Positions 13,936 to 25,281 of a DNA stretch of 64,000 nt are shown piece by piece (the stretch's first letter is position 1; every line of letters starts with the position of its first letter). The stretch is from Leptobrachium leishanense (taxonomy: Eukaryota > Chordata > Amphibia > Anura > Megophryidae). Location of the stretch: positions 55,599,735-55,663,734 of the forward strand of contig CM019070.1 in NCBI GenBank assembly GCA_009667805.1, in the 5' to 3' direction. Position numbers and translations under genes: made by a program. The notes under the pieces are model-generated. The model ran no database searches, had not been told where the DNA came from, and worked only from the letters and a program-made list of their open reading frames with translations.

Positions 13936-15045
13936 ATGTCGACTCTAAGTCATTCAAATATACACACCTATGCCCTTCTTATATCTCTGCATAAGCACAC
14001 TCCTTCTAGATCACACTGGTCTGCAAGTGACCTCCACCTGTCCTCTATTTCCACCTGCACCGCTAACTCAGATCTCCAAGACTTCTCAAGGGCTGTCCAG
14101 AAGAAGAGTAACACTGGGTCTGTCGGGTCTTAATTCTAGAGTAGCCCATTCCAATTTTGGACACTCCACCCCTGGTCTTCTACCTACATAGAGAGCACCG
14201 TAGGCAGAATCACTACCTCTACTAAGGAAACTGGTCATCCTATTTAAGGGTGTGGGCGCTTTCCTTCAGGGCCTTTGCAATATTTGCTGATTCCATGGTG
14301 GATGCTGAATCTTTATGCTGCCTTGGCCGCCTGCTGTCAGCCAAGATCCTGTTTCCCCCTCTTTACCCAGATACCTCCCTCCCAAGTTCCTCATTCTTAA
14401 GTTCATGTCATTTATCAGGCTTCTAGTTCTCAAAGCATCCAGTGCCTCCAGTATACCCAGACTCCTGTGCCTCCAGAGTGCCCACAGTCTCCTCAACCCT
14501 GCAACCTGTATTACCTGATAGCTGTGTTTCATTTGCCTGTTGTCAATAAAACTCCTGTTCCCATTCATCAGTTACCTCAGTACCTCTTAGTCCCCCATCC
14601 TGGGCTCTTTCTGCAAATCCCGCACTATGGAGCATGACAAGGGCAGTACCGATTCTGTGGAATGACCTACCTTGTCCTATTTGATGATTCCTTGAACTTC
14701 ACTCCTTCAAGAAATCCCTAATACCAATTATTTTCAGATTAGTGTATCTCATTCCTGACTAATTCCTTTCCTCACCTACTCTTCATTACCCTACATTACC
14801 ACCACGTCCGTCACTATTTCTGATACTTACGCGAGTGTCAGTGATCCTGACCACTAATGCGATGGCAATTCCTCTTGTTCTCCTCCACCCCAACTCCTCC
14901 TGATTGTAAACACAGTTGAGCAGGGCCCTCTACAGCTCTGGTTCCTAAATTTCTTTGTCATATTGTTAGTTTAACCCCCCATTCTTTATAATTAAGAGCT
15001 GTGCAAATGGTTGGCGTTATATAAATGTTGATAATAATAACAGTG
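13936..15045 (+). pseudogene. L2-type LINE 3' fragment split by an insertion
   Basis: The left piece (13936-14099) encodes LHKHTPSRSHWSASDLHLSS, aligned with the equivalent C-terminal part of the L2 at 5010-5110. The right piece (14637-15045) resumes with the AVPILWNDLP-like region in broken frame and runs to the GTTGGCGTTATATAAATGTT tail. The two were one L2 copy before 14101-14636 was inserted. Frames are destroyed. Confidence 0.8.
14101..14636. mobile_element. Unclassified insertion inside the L2 fragment
   Basis: About 536 bp that interrupts the L2. The flanks AAGGGCTGTCC and AAGGGCAGTACC look like a slightly diverged target duplication. It contains CCTATTTAAGGG (TATA-like) and an AATAAA signal about 60-90 bp before its right end, as in a solo LTR, but TG...CA ends are not clear. 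Confidence 0.45.
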
Positions 15046-16226
15046 TCAACTGCATCACAACAATGCTTCACTTCCAATTAATTTAGCACATTACTAGATG
15101 AATAGCCACCAAAGTGTCCAAGTAACCATGTTAAGTGTCTCCAATTCCCCATTCTTCTTTTGAATACTTATTTGTAATTTTCGTCTATTTTTATTTGGTG
15201 CAGCAAATAGTCGACATCCCAAATATCTGTCGTTTGTCAGAGTTGGTGTATTAGGAAGCTAGTGTCTCTTACAGAGTTAAAATGCAGAAAGGGGAATTGT
15301 GAAGCATTTCATCTTCCTAATAAGCCTTAAGGATAGATTATTTCTTTTTAATCTGCCCATAATACTGTTGATTTCGTGTCTGTCTTTCTCAGAGATAGGA
15401 TACAAAGGAACGAGTCAACGTTGGCTTTTTAAAATGCAGGCAACATTCTTAGCACAGTTTTGAAATTGATTTTAAAGTCTAATTAATGCTCATCTTCTCG
15501 AGATATATGCAAACACATATGCAAATTTGCCAGAAAATATGCAAACATATACAATGTTTCTGAATTAAAAAGCCCTAAAATTTGTAATGAAATCAATATT
15601 TTATTCATATTTGGAGCTTATATTTCATCTAGTTACGATAGTGTACTTTATACTGAAATCATACAATGAGAGGGACAAATCCAAACCCTGAGTCTCAGAA
15701 GCTTTCTTACTTTTCTTGCAAGCTTTCGATTGTTTTCTCTTTTGGCATAAAAGTATATTTCTATTCAGATTTAAACTAATTTGTAAATTGGATGGGGTGA
15801 AGAAGAGAGATCCGTAGAAGCAATAGCTCTCAAAATACCAACTTTAACTCTGTCAATTTCATTTCAAAGTTCGATTGTAGACAATTCAAAGTGGTGGGCA
15901 TCTTTGTTTCTTGGAGGCAGTCTTCATTATATCTCCATTTTTAATGGGAAAAAGTCCTTGTTCATCAGCGTGCGCAGAAGGGTGTGCTTGAACTGTTCCT
16001 GATTTCGACCTTTATGGCCCAGATTTATACTTTTTGGTTCTTTTCTTATTTAGTTCATAATAAAATAATAAAGTTCATGAAAATGAACAGCTTGTAATTA
16101 TTTACATTTTTTATGTTGCAAATGTATCATGTGGGCTCACCCAAATATGGTTTGTGGATGACTAAGTCCTCATTTTAGCTTCTCCATCCTTACCCAACTT
16201 CACCATTATTTTTATTTAAAAATGTA
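15046..16226. other. Unique AT-rich sequence with an octamer cluster
   Basis: No element ends seen. Three ATATGCAAA motifs (15505-15513, 15517-15525, 15537-15545) occur within 41 bp beside AATTAATG. This matches POU-type (octamer) binding motifs and could be part of a conserved enhancer; that is an inference. Confidence 0.35.
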
Positions 16227-16911
16227 GGGCCCTATTTCCTTCTTGTTGTTAAGATAACTGATGGAGCTGTTAGAAGTTATTTTGACATCTGGAATTGCTA
16301 TTCCACTCTTGCTGCAAACTGTGCTGTCAGTTTAGGCATATCGCTTCTCTACCTTGTATAGGATGCATTAACTTGTACCTGGCTTTAGAAGAATGAGCTA
16401 TTTTGTGGTAGCTCATTCATCTATTTCGGAGCCAGTATTTCTCAAAGAAATCCCTACTCCAAAAACTTGGTGTTAAGTGATTTTGCAAAATCACTTAACA
16501 CACTCTAATGAACCCCTTAATAAATCCCATACTCCCCTCTCATCCCACAGTGGAAAGGGTGGCATGATCCGTTGCATCCGTTCACTGTGAGCATGGAGAA
16601 TGGAACACAAGGAATTTCCAGTATCCCTCTGTATTTCATCAGCAGCTCGTGCGCGATCTGGCGAATGTGATCTCGCTGTTGGGATGCGCTGGTCTCCATG
16701 GAGTCCTATGGACTCCAGGAGCCAATAACAGCCGTGGTACTTGGCGCGGATGCTGGTATCAATCTGCGCTTCCGTTTCATTCCACAACCAGCTGCAAATA
16801 AAACGGTTGGTGTGGAACAGGTACGGAAAAAGAGAGCTGGTAAGGAAAATCAGCATGCAATGATTCTTTTCACTTAGTCTCCCTTTTACCAGCAACAGGG
16901 GAATATGGCCC
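16227..16911. mobile_element. GGGCCCTATTTCC-ended MITE with a 32-nt perfect palindrome
   Basis: Left end GGGCCCTATTTCC and right end GGAATATGGCCC are imperfect inverted repeats of the GGGC-type Harbinger-like ends in this window. No target duplication found. A perfect palindrome, GTGTTAAGTGATTTTG and its reverse complement, lies at 16470-16501. The long minus-strand ORF here has no recognisable domain and is not called. Confidence 0.45.
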
Positions 16912-18130
16912 ATGTTATATTTTAAAAATCCTCATAGGGATCCCAGTTTTAGAAATGTATCCTTTATCTGAAATATGAAATAATATCCAGTCATTTCAAA
17001 TGTATCCACTAATTCTTCAAACCTTAAATAATGTTGAGATGATGATGTCTTGTAAAATCGTGCACTGGTATCTTTTAATGTTATTTTGTTAATGATCACG
17101 CATCTTCTCTTGCATATCTTACCAGGGCAGCCTGATGCATTTAGTAGCTAATTGAATTAATTGATCGGTTCTTCTTTTTCCTTTGGGTAATGCACACCGT
17201 GAGCGAGTAAACCCTAGTCGTGTTTACCGTAAAAGTCAATCAGTACCAATTTCTTCTATAAAATGTGGAGCGTTCACCCTGAGCAGATGGCAGAGATAAT
17301 GTTTAATAAAAAGCGAGAGGATTAGTCAGAACAGGAATATGACTCAAGAAGGGTATCACTTTATTGAAATCCAGGCTAACTCACACATTATTTATTCGCA
17401 GAGTCTGAATATTACTAAACAGACTGCTGTCACCCTGCCTGAACTTTGACCTTTCCTAGAACAGCATTAATATGTGTGAGAATACATAATTAAGTAGTTG
17501 AATAACACGGACGGAAACGTATCTGACAAGCTTTGTATAATTAAACCTTAAATTAATAAACAACTAGGTCAGTAAACTCAATAAATATTCTGCTCCAAAC
17601 ATCTAATATTTTCAGTGATCTTGGTTATAAATTCCCCTCTACTCTTAATTTATAGTCATCAACAGTGACCTGAAATTTGGACTTCCCAGTAAAAGAGAAG
17701 CAAACATGTCCCTATGTCAGGATTATATTTCATTTAGTCTTACAGTATATATTATCTACAAAATCCTTGGGATAAATAGTCTAGAGATAAAGAATAGAAA
17801 TAAAACCTTACAAAAGAACAGAAAAATCTGCGTTAATGAGCAATACGGGGCATCATAACAAAAAAAAGTTTATTAATCAGTGGTTGTGAGTTTTTTCAGG
17901 CAAAAAAAGATCCTAGAATAGGTATGATATGGGCTGTACAAGATCTGTAGATAACAAAGTTATGCACATAATGAGTGTTTTTATTGTCCAACGCAAAATA
18001 ATTTTAAACATCACAGATGAAACAGTGACTGTTAAATGCTGGAATTTGGGGCAATATGTTGCCACATTCTTAACAATGGCACATTTGAATGTCAACTGCT
18101 GCCAGAAATTCTAAACTTTAAGGGTTAAAG
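16912..18130. other. Unique sequence, candidate regulatory region
   Basis: AT-rich and free of recognisable repeats. About 17140-17530 is complex sequence of the kind seen in conserved non-coding elements, with the nuclear-receptor motif listed separately. Nothing coding. Confidence 0.35.
17440..17452 (-). promoter_or_regulatory. DR1 nuclear-receptor motif
   Basis: The minus strand reads AGGTCAAAGTTCA: two hexamers spaced by one A, the consensus DR1 site of HNF4, RXR heterodimers and COUP-TF. A 13-bp match can occur by chance in 64 kb; its setting in complex unique sequence makes it worth noting. Confidence 0.35.
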
Positions 18131-18133
18131 GTT

Positions 18134-18877
18134 ATGGAGGCACAGGTTGCCCGTCTTAATTCTGCAGTCCTATCGCTAGAGGACCGCCATTGCCGCCGAA
18201 ACTTGAGAGTGCGAGGTATCCCTGAAGATGTGGGACCTGAGGGACTCCTGACCTATTTCACGGAACTGACTACTCACCTCCTCCCAGCGAATGGTGCTCC
18301 TTCAGACTCTCCGATCCTGTCGGTGGTGCGGATTCGCAAGGCAATGCTGCACCAGAGACTGTTCCCTATGATGTCCTCGTGGTCACCTGCAATGTGGCGA
18401 TTCATTCCTGGATCCTTGCAGCTGTGGGGCATTCGTTCTGAGTCACGTACACCTCCCTATGTCTCACTTTTCTTTGTGACCTTTCCTTTTTTGGCGTTGA
18501 CGGCCCAAAGGCGTTTCTGGGATATTACTACTCTGCTGCAAAACCAGGGCATCCGCTATAGGTGGGGGGGGGGCACTGGCTCCCTTCTTGTGTACTTGGG
18601 TGGTAAAAAAACGACACTTGGCGGTGTTCCTGAAAGAGGCAAAGTCTTTGCCAGTGTCTCAGAGTCCTCCGGTTCTGCTGACGGACCCTGGCTGAGTGCT
18701 CCCCTTGCTTCCCCACTTATATTTATATCCCCCCTCTGCCCGTGTCTGTGCTCTGATTTATTATATTTTGTATAACGGTTTCGCTATTATGTGTTCTGAG
18801 CATATACGTTGTTTATTCTTAGTATATTCTGCTATGTCCTGGGACTTGGCTTTGCGCTGGACTTTTTGGGCTCTGAG
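18134..18877 (+). pseudogene. L1/Tx1-type LINE ORF1 fragment
   Basis: Begins MEAQVARLNSAVLSLEDRHC and continues RRNLRVRGIPEDVG, the conserved RRNNLRIRGIPE-like start of the L1 ORF1 RNA-binding domain. Further on QRRFWDITTLLQNQGIRYRW matches the C-terminal ORF1 domain. Between them the frame shifts (around 18350-18480), so the long open frame is a mosaic. The element is cut at its 3' side by the hAT MITE starting at 18878. No ORF2 remains nearby. Confidence 0.75.
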
Positions 18878-19654
18878 TAGGGATGAGCCAAACACCCCCG
18901 AGTTCGGTTCGCATTCGAACTCGAACTTTTCAAAAGTTTGAATTCGAACTCAAACTCGAACACGAACTCAATACAAGTCAATGGCACTCAAAGTTAGAAT
19001 TTTAGAGTGGCCTCCAAGAGGGCATATATGCTCGATATTTGCCATAAAAGGTGTATGGGGGTCTGGGTAGCGCCCTGGGGGACAGGAAACAAGGACAAAA
19101 AGTAAAAAAAAACATTTTTAAAGGGACAGTGAGTTTTCCATGAAATAAGGGTTAAAAATGAAAACGAAAAATTCCTTCAAATATCGTGCCTAGGAGGTCC
19201 CCATAACCTGCCCGTGAAGTGGTGGATTTGTAGGATGTATGGAAACATCGCCATCACAGACCCACACACGACACCTAGCACTCCCAGTCTGCATACAATG
19301 TATCAAATTCATGAGACCGGACTAATTAGAAGCACATGTTATTTCCAAACACTAATTAAACACCTGTTGTTTACGCCGTTTGAGAGCACAGGTCATTTAG
19401 AGGTGAGAATCTTTGCACCTAGACATTAGTTTTTAATTCAATATCTAATAAACCGTTGCTTATAATATTCTGCTGTAAAGAGTCTTTTTATTTCTAGATT
19501 TTTTTAGTATTTTTTAAGCATGTTTTATACTTTTTTTTAAAAAAAAAATTCGAACTCGAATCGAACACGCCAAAAAGTTCGAAGTTCGCAAACTTTCGAA
19601 CTGCCGATGTTCAAATCGAACTCCGAACTGATCGAACAGAACAGCTCATCCCTA
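18878..19654 (+). mobile_element. hAT MITE, deletion derivative of the 30.4-kb element
   Basis: 777 bp with TAGGGATGAGC and GCTCATCCCTA ends. The target duplication is GCTCTGAG (18870-18877) against GCTCCGAG (19655-19662), 7 of 8. The left ~370 bp (through the GGGCATATATGC, GGGACAGGAAACAAGGAC and GTCCCCATAACCTGCCCGTG blocks) matches the left end of the autonomous element at 30403. The right end is rich in TTCGAA-type subterminal repeats, as in the parent. No coding capacity. Confidence 0.9.
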
Positions 19655-19662
19655 GCTCCGAG

Positions 19663-21262
19663 TTTGAGGAGACTAAGGCTTAAAGTTCAGTGTTTCCTTG
19701 GGTTTTGTGGGAATTAGAGGTTGTACTACCTATCTTGGCAGGCCATGGGCTATAAAAATCCTTTGATTCTCAGTCAGCGGAGTCTAGCCTATAATGTCGG
19801 GTGACTTCATCGAGTAGACTATGTCGTTAGGGTGCATTTGTGCATTTGGTGACCATCATTTTCTAACATGACAATTTTTTAAAGTGAACCTGCTCATGAG
19901 CACCTGTCTTTTCTCTAATTCAATCTAAAGAGCGATTTGTAAGAGATTTATAAATTAAAAATAAAATCAAGCCGTCATATATTGAATAGTTTCTTCAAAA
20001 AGGAGCATGAACTCCTGGTAAATGGAAGTCAAATCCAAAGTACTGGAAGCAAAAATTAGAAATTGGAAAGATTCCAAAGGAAGTAATTCCACAGAATTGA
20101 GAAGAATACAATGCCAAAATATGCAACGCAATGCTGGAAGACAGGGGGAAGATTCTCTTCACCTTACAAATGTATTGCAACACTGGGTCTACCAATATTT
20201 TTGTAAAATAGCTTTGAATGCCTTTTCGAACGAAAGTATTTTGTGTAAACCTTCTAAAATATAAGATAAATAACTCCTTGCTAAATTATATATTGAGAAA
20301 ATTACTTGATGACATTTGTAATTTTTCCAAAGTTTAGGGTTTATGGCACACTGAAGATTTGTGAATTTCCAGCCAATTGAAACCAAGGATAATGGCTTAT
20401 CTTTCTGTCAAAACTGTTTTTAAACATGTCTTTAGTAAATGCATGTAACAGAGCAGCATGAGAAGAATTTGTTTGCTCTTCCTTTTGTAATGCGTTAATA
20501 TCTGTTTAAGGCAAATAAACTATTACATTTACATTCCCGGTACTTTCATTACCGTTCTCCCTTTAGACACAAACTAGGCTTCCACGAAGCAAGTAGGTAG
20601 AATGGATTGTGAGTTTAAACAATAATTAAATGCCTACATTAATTAATGTTAGCACATCTTTAAATGTTAATGAATTCGCAATTTTGCCAAAATGTTCTTT
20701 TAATAATGATCATCTGCCAAAGTTGTTTAAATGTTGCTTCCTACAAGCCATATGAACAGCATGTGTCGCCTGGGTACACTTATGTTACACAATGTGTCTA
20801 GAAACATGAGAAAGAATAACCAGAGATTTTAACTGTTTGGGTCTACAAATCTTGCAAACATGTATGAAAATGACATTAGAACAACTTACTAGTGACAACA
20901 AACTAATCCTAGCTTGTATAATGTCCTGGCTGTGGCCATCTTGTATTTAATCCATGATGACATTCCTCAAAAGGGACGGGATAGCCCAGAAAGAGGTGTG
21001 GTTATGGGCAGGGAGCCGCAGAGCCAAAACGTCTGAATCCAAGGCTATAGTACACATGGGCCCTAACATAAGTGTTGTTTGGTTGGCCACGGGCAAATTT
21101 GGCATACGAAGGCCAGGTATAGGTCAAACAGCATGGAGTTTGAGTGGGTTGTAGCCTGGATTTGGGTTCACCATGGCACCGAGCCCACAGTCATTGTGGG
21201 CCACCATTTGTCCAGTGTGCCCTGTGGTCAGCTTGGGCATGCACATTGTTTTTTTTTGGGGG
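19663..21262. other. Mostly unique AT-rich sequence
   Basis: No repeats or coding domains recognised. 20520-20760 is AT-rich complex sequence with several TTAAT/ATTAAT motifs and could be conserved; not demonstrable from sequence alone. Confidence 0.35.
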
Positions 21263-21464
21263 GTTTTTTGAGAAAGTATTTTACCAGGAAGGATTCATTG
21301 AGATTTCTCTCGTTTTCAAGTATGTCCTGGGTGGCGAGTGTGTACCGTTAGGTGTCTTGCCCAGGGACACTTACTGGAGAGGTGCTCTTGTTGGGATCGA
21401 ACCCATGTATCCACAGGCTCTCTCCATGCAGAGCAGTGATGTTACCTCTACTCCACCCAGACTG
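21263..21464 (-). mobile_element. tRNA-derived SINE with a LINE-derived tail
   Basis: The minus strand starts GGTGGAGTAGAGGTAACATC and contains GGGTTCGATCCC, a pol III B-box (plus 21391-21402). It continues GTCCCTGGGCAAGACACCTAA, a motif common in vertebrate tRNA-SINEs, and ends in about 55 bp (CAGGACATACTTGAAAACGA ... TTCCTGGTAAAATA). That tail is also the 3' tail of the CR1/Rex-type LINEs at 46128-46580, 54400-54475 and 58741-58815. This indicates mobilisation by that LINE. Confidence 0.75.
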
Positions 21465-21540
21465 GGCTTTCTCTGTCATCATTGGAATTCCAGTAGGAAC
21501 TCATCCTTCTTCCTTCAATAACATCATCTGCAGAGGCAAC

Positions 21541-22494
21541 CAATGAGAAGACAGTGCAACGTAAACTCACTCGCCACTTCAAGGCACCTCTTTACACCTC
21601 TTTACACGCCACTTCAAGGCACCTCTTTTTCTGTATTTATGTATATCATGCTTGTAACACCAGTCCGTCGTTCTGCAGCTGTTCCTCTTTCCATGTTTTT
21701 GTTTTTAATCCCAAATGGGAAGTGTTTGGTGCGTGTATAAATAAAACCCACCATATCTCTGCCTCTCCTTGGCTGAAAAGCAGCTGGAGGGGCTTGGAGC
21801 TGCTCAGTAGAGCGGCCTTTTGGTACAATTGTTAGGTACTCACTCTGTAAAGAGGTGCCTTGAAGTGGCGAGTGAGCTTACGTTGCAATGGCCATTGAAA
21901 CAAACAAAAACCTCAGTTTTGTTGTACATGGCACACATAGAAACGAGTGCAGATGACACTTTTTTTTCCTTGTTATGTTTTATACATTAACTGGGCTGTT
22001 ACTCCTGGCAGTTGCTGCCGCTCAGGTGAGTATGGGCGCGACGCCATTTTTTCTGTATTTATGTATATCATGCTTGTAACACCAGTCCGTCAATCTGCAG
22101 CTGTTCCTCTTTCCATGTTTTTGTTTTTAATCCCAAATGGGAAGTGTTTGGTGTGTGTATAAATAAAACCCACCATATCTCTGCCTCTCCTTGGCTGAAA
22201 AGCAGCTGGAGGGGCTTGGAGCTGCTCAGTAGAGCGGCCTTTTGGTACAATTGTTAGGTATTCACTCTGTAAAGAGGTGCCTTGAAGTGGCGAGTGCGTT
22301 TACGTTGCAATGGCCATTGAAACAAACAAAAACCTCAGTTTTGTTGTACATGGAACACATAGAAACGAGCGCAGATGACACTTTTTTTTCCTTGTTATGT
22401 TTTATACATTAACTGGGCTGTTATTCCTGGCAGTTGCTGCCGCTCCGGTGAGTATTGGCACGACGCCATTTTTTCTGTATCAATGAGAAGACAG
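21541..22494. mobile_element. Unclassified element: 422-bp tandem duplication within a 14-bp target duplication
   Basis: CAATGAGAAGACAG is repeated exactly at 21541-21554 and 22481-22494. Inside, 21631-22052 is repeated head to tail at 22053-22474 with few differences, and a third copy stops after CTGTAT. The first ~76 bp (21555-21630) is an inverted copy of the unit's ACTCACTCGCCACTTCAAGG region. Each unit has a GTATAAATAAAACC TATA-like motif. No coding sequence or poly-A tail. The inverted 5' piece plus long target duplication points to target-primed insertion, but the family is unknown to me. Confidence 0.65.
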
Positions 22495-24110
22495 AGCTGG
22501 AGATATTCAGAGAATACTTCTGACTTCGGGTCCGTAAAATAAGATTGAGAAGTTCAAACATGAATCTGTAGAACCGGGTTGTCAACTGTCAGCAATGGCT
22601 ACAGAAAGCCAAAAATGCAATGCATAATGGTCGGCACCTTGTTTCTTCTCTTATTTGAACCATTACTTGAAATTTTGTCATGTTGTTTTCACGGTGTGAA
22701 ATATTGACAACACAAAATTAATGTTGAAGAAGGCCAGTCACATATAAGGAGCAGTCTTGGCTTGGAAGCATTTAGGTATTAGATGTTTAAGCTGAAGGAT
22801 AAGGCTACTGCGTTGTCGTACAGATCCAAGGTCAAGGCAGGCAGCTATGTTTCATAGGCGAGGGCACTTACCCGAGGTCAGGGCTGATGCCTGTGATTCG
22901 TGCCAGATGCTGGGGACGTATTATTATGTCCTTACCGACCTTTTCCAAGTAGGTAACGCCTGCGCAGTAGCTTCTGTATGGATATTCCATTTGGAGCTTG
23001 CTCGCTCATGTGACGTAATTTCTGACAGTCTGCTCTGAACTCAGCCATGCACGAACGCATGGCACAGACGCTCCGACTACCGATAATCATTCTGACTGAC
23101 TCGCAGGGCGAACACATGATTGATTAGTGTTGGCTGGGCTTTTTATGTGGGATAAATTCAATCCGTATTCAATCCGTATGCACCAGCATACACTTGTGAT
23201 GTCTTCAAACATGCTGTACCACGTATGATTTCTCACAGTGGTCATACATATTAGATGGTGGGCTTCGGTCCTACGGAATCAAAGATTGATCATGGCAGAG
23301 TGTATTCCAGTTGCAGAAATTCTTTACAAAGAAACAAACATTTATACAAGAAAGACATTTTACAAGCATTTACAACAAAAATCTATGGAATTTGTTTTGT
23401 TGAGCAATATAATCTCAACAGTGTGAGAATTATTTTGAGAGCCTGGTATGTGGGATGTAGCTTGAAATCACAGAGTAACCTTTTTTAACGTAGAAAATAT
23501 TAATCTGGAGACTCTGGGGCTGCAATGTCACCGTGCAGTATGTTTCTCCTTTATTTTTATTTATGTTTTCTGGAATATGTATCCAGAAAATCCTCTAAAA
23601 TAGATGAGATTCTATCTTCCATAATTAATTTCATTTAGACGAGCAACATATATGAGGAAATGGCAGAGCAGATGTGGGATAGTAACAAATTGTGCTTGTT
23701 CAAACTTTCATAAGCCACATTATGATAAACAGTTATATGATGTACATTTTCCATGATTAACAGCTATGTAATCTTCCAAGTTCTTGATTAGAGGTACCCA
23801 TATGCACAGGGGAATTTCCAAAATCATAATCATTTTTTGGGGGCTGTCTGGTGGCTGGTGATGAAGCTTTCAGAATTAGTATACATATTTCCTGCCTTTT
23901 TTTTGTAGGAGTGGAGACATTTATATTTGTAATTTTCCATAGAGTTCACAAGAGTACAAATCTCTTAACCAACATATCATAAAAGTTAGGGGATAGATAA
24001 CGTCTGAGCCATTAAAGGGCCATTACCACTTACATCCATCCACACACCCACCCAACCCCTATCCCATTTATAAGCTCCTTTTCCAGCAGCTTCACTTCTC
24101 TCTCGGTTAA
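22495..24110. other. Mostly unique sequence
   Basis: No element ends or domains recognised. Short ORFs have no family signature. Confidence 0.35.
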
Positions 24111-24536
24111 GGCTAGGGTCAAACGAAAGCATTTTTACACGCGAACGTAAAAAAGTGCGTCCGAACGGATTGATGTATTTTTTCACGGAATGCGCGAAAA
24201 CGGTCATACGATGCACATGTTCGTGCGTGATGTTTTACGAATCCAAACCAGGAAACTTTTTGCGTCTGGACGTTATGTTGGCCGGACACGAGCAGGGTCT
24301 GACGTCTCCAAATCACACACCCACACCGCTATGCCGCTGCAGCGCACTCTGTACGTCCGTACTAGAGGTTCTGCGTTCTCGAAAAATGCGTTCATTTTCC
24401 ACTTGCGTTGCGCGGCCGGACTTTCGTGCGACCGTACTTCGTATATTGGCCGTCATTGCCCGTCATTTGCTGCTAGTGCGGCCGTGATTAAGTGCGCCAG
24501 AACGCACGTTAAAAATGCGCTGGTCTGACCCCAGCC
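24111..24536. mobile_element. GGCTAGGGTCARAC MITE, copy 1
   Basis: Ends GGCTAGGGTCAAACGAAAGC and GGTCTGACCCCAGCC, flanked by TTAA on both sides. CpG-rich interior with ACGT-rich motifs (GTACGTCCGTACTAG). Very close to the copy at 49411-49836. PIF/Harbinger-type is suggested by the TAA targets of the other copies. ORFs in it are shadows. Confidence 0.8.
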
Positions 24537-24544
24537 TTAACCTT

Positions 24545-24830
24545 ATCATGTCCAAGCTCTTGGTCTATCATCATGCAGTGTCTGCTATACACTCTCTAGT
24601 AATTATCCCCACATTCCCCCTGTTCCCTTTTGTTTCACTTACCTTAGCCCCTTAGATTGTAGGCTCACAGGACGTCTGGCTGAGCACTTGTATGAAGTGC
24701 TGTATTAGCAGGACAATTATCCTACGGGTAGGGCCGTCTGTTCCTTATGTTTTATTACTTATTACGTCACCTGTTCGTGCTTCCCCATTGTAAAGTGCTA
24801 CAGAATCTGTTGGCGCTGTATAAGTACCTC
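24545..24830 (+). mobile_element. L2-related 3' tail
   Basis: Contains TTAGATTGTAGGCTCACAGG, CTGTATTAGCAGGACAATTA and GAATCTGTTGGCGCTGTATA, a full non-coding L2-type tail. The reverse-oriented copy at 5519-5745 shares it. Confidence 0.65.
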
Positions 24831-25100
24831 TAACTGTAATATAAGCTGTGACTAAATTACTTGTGCATTACATAGAAAACCACATTATAAAACACATGCT
24901 GCTATTTTTTTTTGTCTGAAGTAATAGCATGCAAAAAGGAAAAATAAAGTTAGGAGTTTTATCTCTGGGTCCCAGTTTCTGGATTTTTCCCATGATGCAA
25001 CATTTACCAAAAGCTTTGCTGTGCCGTATTTAATCTGCACTATCTAGCCTTATCTAAACATTTCATCCTCCACCTCCTTAACTGGTATTGTTCTCTAGGC

Positions 25101-25281
25101 AAGTGTTTCTCAACCCTGGTCCTCAAGTCCCCCTAAAAGGCCAGGTTTTCCAGAAATCTGAAGCACAGCACAGGTGATATGATTTGCTGCTCAGTGGTTG
25201 CAGGATTCAGTCTGCATTTCCCCAAGGTGATCTGCAAAATCTGGCCTGGTTGTGGATCCCAAAGACAGGTTTGAACCACTT
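25101..25281. mobile_element. Small hAT MITE (AAGTGTTTCTCAACC type)
   Basis: 181 bp with ends AAGTGTTTCTCAACC and GGTTTGAACCACTT. Perfect 8-bp target duplication CTCTAGGC (25093-25100 and 25282-25289) shows hAT-type insertion. Internal CCTGGTCCTCAAGTCCCCC is shared with 29729-29908. Non-coding. Confidence 0.9.

Noticed and set aside
16491..16913. 140-aa minus-strand ORF as a gene
   Set aside because: It covers a palindrome-containing MITE-like unit, has no recognisable domain and no splice or start support.
21391..21402. tRNA gene
   Set aside because: The B-box is part of a SINE with a LINE-type tail; no complete cloverleaf can be formed.
24155..24528. Overlapping ORFs of 110-112 aa
   Set aside because: They lie within a CpG-rich MITE that is repeated at 49411-49836 with different frames open.
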